Under the pieces are notes generated by a model. The model made no database searches. It saw only the letters and a list, made by a program, of their open reading frames with translations, and was not told the origin of the DNA. A stretch of 64,000 nt of DNA from Hydrangea macrophylla. Taxonomy: Eukaryota > Streptophyta > Magnoliopsida > Cornales > Hydrangeaceae. Shown in pieces: positions 59,379-64,000 of the stretch. The DNA is taken from contig CM066992.1 of assembly GCA_033977485.1 (NCBI GenBank), positions 101,630,140 to 101,694,139 on the forward strand, read 5' to 3'. Position 1 is the stretch's first letter; every line of letters starts with the position of its first letter. Both the position numbers and the translations under genes were made by a program.

Positions 59379-59488
59379 CGCAGCGGAATAAAACAAGACA
59401 TTTTGAAAACCATCCGTCCAGTCGACTGGATCTAGATCCAGTCGACTGGACGGATGGTTTTCAAAATGTCTTGTTTTATTCCGCTGCG
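59379..59488. repeat. Perfect 110-bp palindrome in solo LTR B
   Basis: Two 55-bp arms meet at TCT|AGA (59433/59434). The arms run from CGCAGCGGAATAAAACAAGA to CCAGTCGACTGGATCT and back without mismatch or spacer. The outer part is LTR sequence (TTTTATTCCGCTGCG also occurs near the end of LTR A), so an inverted duplication took place inside the LTR. Confidence 0.92.
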
Positions 59489-59762
59489 TCAGTCGACTGA
59501 TCGTAGGATCCAGTCGACTGATCCTGATCCAGCAGAAAGTTGGGTTTTAAAACACCATCCAATCGACTGCTTTCTACACCCAGTCGACTGGGGCTTCAAA
59601 TTTTCAGTCGACTGGTAAAGTCCGGTTGACTGAAGTCCAGCCTGGCCAAAGTATCAGTTTTGAAAACCATGATCCAGGTCGACTGATCCTCTATGAAACA
59701 ATGCAGAGAGTTGCTGAAAAGGAGGCTCCAGTCGACTGTTCAACAAACTAGTCGACTGATCC
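59415..59762. repeat. Cluster of CAGTCGACTG boxes
   Basis: Seven exact copies of the self-complementary decamer and four variants (AATCGACTG, GGTTGACTG, AGGTCGACTG, TAGTCGACTG) lie irregularly within about 350 bp near the end of solo LTR B. Spacing is not periodic, so this is not a simple tandem repeat. Confidence 0.85.
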
Positions 59763-61912
59763 CCTGGCAGCAGCACATTCTGCAGCATTTTCAAGTTTTA
59801 AAAGCTTTTGAATTCAAACGGGGATCAAACACACACTTCCAAAAGTACTCCAAAAACAATCCTAACTGTATTAACATATTACCGAAGCACAGTTACAACA
59901 TGTTACTAACTATTACAACGTTTTAGATTCATTCTAACATACCAAGTTAAACATAACTAAAAACCATAAAAATTCTTATTACAACATTCCTATTGTCTCA
60001 AAACTACAAGATTAACGTTCAAGTTGCCTTCTAAAAGAACTCCCAACCCACGTGCTCACTTCTGTGATTCCTCGCCAGCATTTACACCTGAAATGGTTAT
60101 TTGAATAACCACACATATTCGATTTGTTTAAGTTAACGCTTAGTGAATAACACAACATATGCACATGAATGATAAACATGTCCGCATTCACATCTCTACA
60201 ATTCATACTAGTCGCCGGAGACTCACGTGCCCGTCCATATTCCCAATCCGCGACTCCTCGCCAATAAGTCCACCCGAAAGGGTAAGACCCACGATTCTTC
60301 TCTTCAATCGTGCGACCTTAATGCCTATATCGGCTCCACAAAATGGCACGGTGACCACGTGCTCCTTCTGACCCAAATAAGCAACTTAACATGCTCAATT
60401 ACATATCACCATGCTCGCGGTAATCAAAACATTTCATCGTGCTATTGGGCCTACTTATCAATATAAATGCCCAATATGAACTACATAAGATATCTCTGAG
60501 TATTAATACATGCTATTCAAACATAACATGAATACATATCAAGAAACCATTCCAAAAACATAGTTGAATCACTCACCTCCGATTTACGCTCTTATAATTC
60601 AATCTCAAGAAAACCCGTGCACAAAGAACGTGCAGAAGTCCGTCTAGTACAATTCCTATGAATCAAAATTCCATTTATCAACTTTTATGAAAAATTCTAG
60701 AAAAAAACTTTTCGAAAAACTTGGCCAAACAAGTCCTAACATATATCAAAACGAAGCTCTTACATCGAGGAGCTCGAATATGAAATCTGGGAGAAAACAA
60801 ACTGACGGAAGGTCGTCGTTTGGCGTCGCAAAGCTCTAAGCTCCAAAATCTCCCTATGGCCCCTTTTTGGAATTTAGGTTAAGAACTTAGAAAATATCTC
60901 AACCATCTCTATCTATATATAGGCAAAACTCTCGGAAATTACGTTTACCTCCCCACGAGTTTTCAAAACTCCTAATCAGTCTCTAAAACTTTCTACACAG
61001 CTTATTCACAGCTTTATAAGTGAAACCTCAAAATTATAAAAGTTTTCGACTAAGTTTCGTTTGGTCGCTAAAACACGAATTTCTACATGACGTTTCCGAA
61101 GTTGCTAATTTGCCTACCAAATTAATAGCGTGTTAATTCGTTCTCACCAGGATACTAAAACTAGCAACAGATATAAATTCTAAAACAGAAATTAATACAG
61201 ATATTGAAATACACAGGGAAACATTTATTTTCAGATAAACATTTAAAGTATTCCACAGTGACCGTCTCACATTCGAAGAGACGTCACAACAACAAATCCT
61301 CAATCACTACAGTTTTAAAGGGTTCTCTAATACAGACACTCAAATCAACTCGTGAGTCAAAACTCACCCAAACATGTGTCAAAAGACACGCCACATCACA
61401 TTATCATGCATGACAATGTAATGCAAAAGCAATAACACAAATGCGGGTGTTATACAAGTACTCCTGGTGTTGTCACGCATGTACACAACTTTAAGAAGTG
61501 CAAAGACAAAAACAAGGCGTACCCTAAGCCTATGTTTGGTTCATATATTTTTTGAGGGAAAGAAAATATTAGTTTATTTTATTATCGTATAATTTTTCTA
61601 AGTTTTTTTTAACTAGAATGCACATCAAACAAAAAGTGAGTTTAGTACAGTAAAAGGTAAGCTTGGAAATTCTTAGCTAAAGTACATTTACTTCTTAAGA
61701 CTATTCTTAGACTCAAGACATCCAAAAATAACTTTTCGTTTGTTTTGATGTAAAATATTTTTTAAAAAATAGTTTACTTCAAAATAAATGGAGCATAAGT
61801 AACAAACTTTTCAAGTTGCGACTGATTGAGTATTAGTGTTATCATGCCTCTGTCAAATTCAAACTAAATATTAATCGTCAATGCTGTGAGAATTGCCGTA
61901 TCATTTGAATTA

Positions 61913-62512
61913 CTAGTAGTCGGGCACACGCGTTACGTGTACACTGTAGAGAAAGTCATGGCTACTGTAGAGAAATTAATTTAACTTAGAACTGTAGTTC
62001 TTTAATGTTAAACCCAGTCTAGAAAAATCCATAGACAAGAGAAATTAGAGAACAATTAATAGTAATTTTATGTCAGTGATAGATATTCACTTACAAAACC
62101 AGACTTCAATGGTGTTTCTTGCACTCCATTCCATAACTCTTCCAAAGACAAAACTATGTTAACAAAACTCTGTAAAGAATCGACATTTCACTTGTACGGA
62201 TACATGCATATACATAAATATATTTACCTGATTAAAAATGAAGGGTGTTGCAGAGAGGGGAGAGACAAATTGGGTAAAGGCACAATTGTGGAATGTTCTA
62301 GATTTCTTTTTTGCAACTGACGGGAAAGGAAAAACTGCTGCAGTTAGTTTCTTAGTTGGTTTTTAGCAGTTACTTTTTGACATTTCTATGACATTTTAGT
62401 CCTTCTGTATTTATATTTTTATATAACAAAACTTATTGGGTTTAATGTAAATATGAGTGATAGGTAAAAGTGTATGGGAACCCCTACCTCTCCTATTATA
62501 TAATAGTATAGA
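61913..62512 (-). mobile_element. Non-autonomous Helitron, 600 bp
   Basis: On the minus strand it begins TCTATACTATTATATAATAG (62512 downwards) after a host A. It ends with a subterminal hairpin ACACG-TAACG-CGTGT, then GCCCGACTACTAG, followed by a host T: the canonical 5'-TC, short hairpin, CTRR-3' and A/T insertion site. No Rep/helicase coding sequence is present. Confidence 0.85.
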
Positions 62513-63288
62513 TTATTATTATTATAGAGTACTAACGATAGCTCATATGCTGAGCAAAAAGGAAAACCAATTCAAATTGGTAGGTGGTTATTGGGAAATT
62601 ACTTGCAGGATAATTGTCATTGTAGAAGTGTATCAAATGTGGTTACTTGAAGATCAATAGTGATGATAAAAATAGAAGTTATTTTGGAGGGAGCTTCTAT
62701 TAGAAGATTGTATTCAAATTTAAATTGTTATTTATGTAATTCATCTATAAATAGATGAATTGTGCCACTTTGTAAGGATCCTTGATCAAAACAAACAAAT
62801 GAGCAAATGAATTATCTTCATCATTCGACCCTATGGCCATTTTTACTTTACGTTTACTTAGGTCTTCTCTTTTTCTTTACTGTCGGGCCACCATGGCCAT
62901 TAATTTAATTAGTTCAGTACTTTACTGTTACACTAGTCTTTGTTCCTAGTTTAGTTTAGTGTTAATCTTACAATTAATCTAGTTTAATTCTTCCTTTAAT
63001 CATGATCTTCATTTTCATATAGTTTGGTTTGATTTGGTTCCAGTTATAAGTACTATTTCAAGATTGTTTTATTTCCTTTTCATTTATCACACTTTATTTC
63101 ATCTTATATAATAAAAGTCCTTTTAATTAAGGCATCAAACGATCATAATTGGTCCGGTGAGGCACATTGACTTACACAATCACACAATCACAATAACAAC
63201 TTACTTACCTGACACGCTCGTACACACAAAATTACTTAAGTATCCTTCGAAGTATAAATAGCCAATATATATATATATATATATATTA
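62513..63288. other. Non-coding stretch, LTR- or promoter-like
   Basis: Around 62690-62790 there is CTTCTATTAGAAG (inverted repeat), AATTCATCTATAAATAGATG with a TATA-like core, and CAAACAAATGAGC, which looks like an LTR promoter fragment. T/C-rich sequence follows and (TA)n at 63264-63286. No gene recognised. Confidence 0.4.
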
Positions 63289-63541
63289 CTACCTCCATCC
63301 CATTTTATGTGTCCTTCTTTGAGAATCTAACTATTTAAGGGGACAAAAAGAATTTACACTTACTTTTCACAATTGCCCATAATCATTGCACTTTCTTTTT
63401 TTTGTTTTGTTTTGGTATTGATTGCAAGGAAGAGTAATTTGGAAAACTAAGTAAAATTTGCATGCTAATTTAAGAAAGTGAACAACAATATTGAGACATC
63501 CTAAAAAAAAAAAAAAAGAACACATAAAATAGGACGGAGGG
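63289..63541. repeat. Stowaway-like MITE, 253 bp
   Basis: Ends CTACCTCCATCCCATTTTAT and, inverted, CCCTCCGTCCTATTTTATG; TA duplicated on both sides. It shares its interior with 36191-36444. Confidence 0.88.
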
Positions 63542-64000
63542 TATATATTCTTCCTTTTCTTTCCATTTTTTTTTTTAAAACTGAATCACAGAAATATTAA
63601 TTGTGTTAGAGCTACGGAAAAGTTTTGACCTCTACCATTAATCAACCCCGAAAAAATTAAGAGAAATATTAGGCACACACCTCAAATTACATACTATGCT
63701 TTAAATGCATATATTCTGTGTTTTTTAAATTTTTTATACATTTTTATATACTATTTATGCAGTACATGGTACATATATTTAAAATAAAAATATAATTTAA
63801 AGTGTAGTTTATAGTGTGTGACTAGCATTATTAGAAAAATTAATCCAGGGTCTGGAAGAACCCAACACACAACTTAATTCACTATCAAAACCTACCAAAT
63901 CAGGACCCCACCCTTCTGCTATAAATTGATTGGGTCTTATCAATCCTCAACGACCTCTTTGAACTTTCTCCAAAAGTACTCTCCCAGAAAAAAAAAAAAA
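63542..64000. other. Right edge: possible promoter of a gene outside the window
   Basis: A TATAAATT box at 63920-63927 is followed by ATTGGGTCTTATCAATCCTC and a CT-rich stretch up to the edge, as in a plant core promoter with 5' leader on the plus strand. No start codon of a recognisable gene is inside the window. Confidence 0.4.

Larger units (their letters stand above)
59278..61454 (-). mobile_element. Solo LTR B (about 2.18 kb), relative of LTR A
   Basis: The plus-strand left end is TGTCACAGTCCGG; read on the minus strand the element ends CCGGACTGTGACA like LTR A. The flanks are CAAGT at 59273-59277 and 61455-61459. If the canonical TG is required, the element would end at 61456 and share only AGT as flank. 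Homology to LTR A in reverse complement covers most of the length (GGTGAGAACG, GGGGAGGTAAACGTAATTTCC, CCTATATATAGATAG, TTCCGCTGCG). It has no internal region. The 3' part on the minus strand carries an array of CAGTCGACTG boxes and a perfect palindrome. Confidence 0.82.

Noticed and set aside
59278..61456. Alternative right end of solo LTR B at 61456 (ending ACA).
   Set aside because: It gives the canonical CA end but no 5-bp flank match, while ending at 61454 gives CAAGT on both sides; left open in the feature text.
1..64000. CRISPR arrays, rRNA genes, bacterial-type operons, biosynthetic gene cluster.
   Set aside because: No spacer-repeat periodicity, no rRNA sequence; genes are split, separately promoted plant genes with no common pathway beyond speculation.

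Overview
The window is plant nuclear DNA, most likely from a woody or large-genome core eudicot. Evidence: split genes with GT-AG introns, plant-specific families (GASA peptide, type III polyketide synthase, alkaline/neutral invertase), and a very dense load of LTR retrotransposons, MITEs, SINEs, a Helitron and simple repeats. I see no prokaryotic signals, rRNA, functional tRNA or CRISPR array.

Layout. (1) 1-5.5 kb: a decayed Mutator-like (MULE) transposase on the minus strand, then small fold-back repeats. (2) 5.56-12.14 kb: a complete, young Ty1/copia retrotransposon with near-identical 845/844-bp LTRs and a TGTGT target duplication; its gag-pol reading frame is broken twice. It sits inside older LTR-retrotransposon DNA that continues to about 15.8 kb. 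A 2.1-kb solo LTR with a GTATT duplication lies at 15.79-17.91 kb. (3) 18-54 kb: gene-bearing part with five genes. They are 5'-methylthioadenosine nucleosidase (MTN, plus strand, 8 exons), a PKSB/LAP5-type anther polyketide synthase (plus, 2 exons), a GASA/snakin cysteine-rich secreted peptide (minus, 3 exons), an ERD2-related ER-retention-receptor family protein (minus, 6 exons) and a cytosolic-type alkaline/neutral invertase of family GH100 (minus, 4 coding exons). (4) 54-64 kb: no gene recognised; nested MITEs, a 1-kb near-perfect palindrome, a second solo LTR related to the one at 15.8 kb, a small Helitron and a Stowaway-like element. A TATA box close to the right edge may serve a gene outside the window.

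How the genes relate. They are ordinary single-copy housekeeping or developmental genes, not an operon. MTN recycles methylthioadenosine (Yang cycle); PKSB makes the alkylpyrone precursors of sporopollenin; the invertase splits cytosolic sucrose; the GASA peptide is a secreted signalling/defence peptide; the ERD2-related protein belongs to the ER-Golgi retrieval receptor superfamily. From memory, the order MTN - PKSB/LAP5 - A/N-invertase matches Arabidopsis At4g34840 - At4g34850 - At4g34860, so the block looks like conserved microsynteny interrupted here by GASA, the ERD2-related gene and transposons.

The most unusual structure is in the transposons: related solo LTRs in opposite orientation whose 3' parts carry family-specific clusters of short self-complementary boxes, a perfect 110-bp palindrome inside one LTR, a 1-kb palindrome whose arms each contain another repeat, and many nested MITEs with readable target duplications. 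All coordinates and splice sites were worked out by eye; no similarity search was run.
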